DNA of 64,000 nt from Christiangramia sediminis (GTDB lineage: Bacteria > Bacteroidota > Bacteroidia > Flavobacteriales > Flavobacteriaceae): NCBI RefSeq assembly GCF_020552705.1, contig NZ_JAJBZG010000005.1, forward strand, positions 62,001 to 126,000, given 5' to 3'. The notes below the pieces were generated by a model. It saw only the letters and a program-made list of their open reading frames with translations, was not told the DNA's origin and searched no databases. Shown here in pieces: positions 63,701-64,000 of the stretch. The position numbers and the translations under genes are program-made. Position 1 is the stretch's first letter. Every line of letters begins with the position of its first letter.

Positions 63701-64000
63701 CTACCGCATTCTTAACTTCAGAAAGCATCACATCAATATTTTCATCAGCATCTATTTCTACGGTAATACTACCTCCATTTTCCCTGGAAACAGAGGTTAC
63801 CCGCTCAACTCCAACCAAACCTTTGAGGTTATCTTCAATTTTAAGAACAATACCTTCTTCTATTTCTTCAGGAGCTGCTCCAGGATACGCAATATTGATA
63901 TTGATTATTTCAGATTCTATCAGAGGAAAGAAAGATGACTGCATACGCAACATCCCTATCACCCCAAATATCAAAAAGGCGATAAGCATTATATTTACCG
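60777..64000 (-). CDS. RND efflux pump permease (AcrB/CusA-like), 5' end outside window
   Basis: More than 1070 residues of an inner membrane proton-driven pump. Two similar halves each begin with a membrane helix and a large periplasmic loop, with motifs such as FLSFFLNTRLAFWVAFGLPISFLGMFI and NVLSLFGMIIVIGILVDDGIVISENI (proton-relay Asp pair), and in the second half NILSLLGIIALVGIMVNDGLVLIGKF. The frame stays open to base 64000 and the first Met (63989) is in the middle of the first helix (VNIMLIAFLIFGVIGM), so the true start and probably the adaptor gene lie beyond the window. Followed by tolC in the same operon. Confidence 0.95.
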   Translation of the reverse strand, partial: VNIMLIAFLIFGVIGMLRMQSSFFPLIESEIININIAYPGAAPEEIEEGIVLKIEDNLKGLVGVERVTSVSRENGGSITVEIDADENIDVMLSEVKNAVDRVPNFPTGMEPLVVAKQENIRETFDFFVSGEGVDLATLKQIGRQIEYDLRNMDGLSQIELSGFPEEEIEIAVNENDLLAYNLTFTEVAQAVSQANILTTGGSIKTQQEDFLIRADNRSYYGKELNNLVVKSQPDGTTVTLDDVATIRDRFSETPNASYINGQIAVSVNISTTNNEDLISAAEKVRAYVEEFNQKNDTLQIIVEDDRSITLNQRTQLLIENGAVGIILVLLFLSFFLNTRLAFWVAFGLPISFLGMFIFAGSFGVTINVLSLFGMIIVIGILVDDGIVISENIYQHYERGKKPVQAAIDGTLEVLPPILSAIITTVLAFSTFLFLDSRIGQFFGEVSTVVILTLVVSLVEALIILPAHIAHSKALVRETEEEKQKKKGLAKLFLKLRKFNEYGDRFMQYLRDRLYEPVIRATVANRFLSLSILITLFILTIGSVMGGVVNVTLFPSIASDRVSIDLLMPEGTNPKKTDSIISMVEDAAWRVNEDFTARQTGNKEVVQNIVRRVGPGNNKASLRVNLLPGEERDFGSPEITNAIRDEVGEVYGVERLTFGSGGNFGGKPVSVSLLGNNMEELENAKEELKEAMDENSSLKDVTDTDPDGIKEITIDLKENAYALGLNLSTVMSQVRAGFFGLQAQRFQRGQDEIRVWVRYDRENRESINDLDDMRIVTPQGDRVPFGEIASYSIRRGTESISHLEGLREIRVEADMEDPDASATDAIANIDENILPGILSKYPSVSVSYEGQNREAEKLTKSAQKVFPVILFLIYAVIAFTFRSYSQPFLLILMIPFSIIGVAWGHFIHGFPVNILSLLGIIALVGIMVNDGLVLIGKFNTYLRDGMRYDKALIEAGKSRFRAIFLTSLTTIAGIAPLLLEKSRQAQFLKPMAISIAYGIFIATFLTLLVLPLLLSLTNTTKTKIKWLKTGEKVSRESVERAIKEQNEENKRQDELNEANGQRNSQEKKFQPQDK

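Overview
The window reads as one stretch of chromosome from a marine-type Flavobacteriaceae (Bacteroidota) member, probably close to Gramella/Christiangramia or Zunongwangia. The evidence is AT-rich DNA, SPII lipoproteins, -7 boxes of the TAnnTTTG type, an OMP_b-brl_3 outer membrane barrel, a hybrid two-component regulator (HTCS) architecture, a GYDIA-type GHMP kinase beside a class II HMG-CoA reductase (mevalonate route), and almost no canonical Shine-Dalgarno sequences. The genus is an inference. No insertion sequence, phage gene, CRISPR array or SusC/SusD pair is visible.

Layout. 0-2.1 kb: end of a mevalonate-pathway pair (HMG-CoA reductase, cut by the window edge, and a GHMP kinase). 2.1-9.8 kb, minus strand: an envelope operon running coaX, outer membrane protein, TPR protein, lptC, small membrane protein, CNNM/CBS protein, PpiD-like isomerase. 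9.85 kb: tRNA-Phe, then about 900 bases with only gene remnants. 10.9-23.5 kb: nhaA, an outer membrane barrel protein, der, era, a SulP transporter, a VOC protein, a conserved protein of unknown function, a SpoU-type RNA methylase, a cytochrome c and a lipoprotein. 23.8-31.7 kb: an alpha-glucan operon (glgE, maltokinase, glgB, GH31 glucosidase) facing a large HTCS-like regulator whose phosphorelay residues are missing. 36.1-45.3 kb: a cluster that looks like low-oxygen/stress physiology: two YceI proteins around a barrel protein, an acyl-CoA hydrolase/CoA-transferase, a small membrane protein with a group III truncated hemoglobin, two universal stress proteins, and a PAS histidine kinase with a receiver-Crp/Fnr fusion regulator. 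45.3-52.8 kb: a DUF6544-like protein, nucleoside salvage (deoC, deoD), a DUF4403-like protein, a lipoprotein, an amidohydrolase and pckA. 52.9-57.5 kb: a DASS anion transporter, a fasciclin lipoprotein, a SYLF lipoprotein, a Ca/Na antiporter and an acidic small lipoprotein. 57.6-58.7 kb: initiator tRNA-Met with three decayed tRNA-like copies around it and a YegP-like gene. 58.8-64 kb, minus strand: an RND efflux pump (cut by the window end), TolC, a CPXCG zinc-ribbon protein and a SpoIIAA-like protein.

The most interesting observation is regulatory. In the 36-44.4 kb cluster, four palindromes of the form TGAY-N4-RTCA lie upstream of the two USP genes, the small membrane/hemoglobin pair and the first YceI gene. 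In every case the palindrome end is exactly 24 bases from the start of a TAnnTTTG-like -7 box, and the palindrome at 44364 has a box at that spacing on both sides. This is the class II (centre near -41.5) geometry of Crp/Fnr activators, and the cluster itself encodes a Crp/Fnr-type regulator fused to a receiver domain. A fifth, weaker copy precedes nhaA. The second point is the HTCS-like regulator at 31.8-35.7 kb, which has lost the phospho-accepting His, the ATP-binding N-box and the receiver Asp, while keeping its sensor and AraC parts. A terminator-like hairpin lies in its leader.
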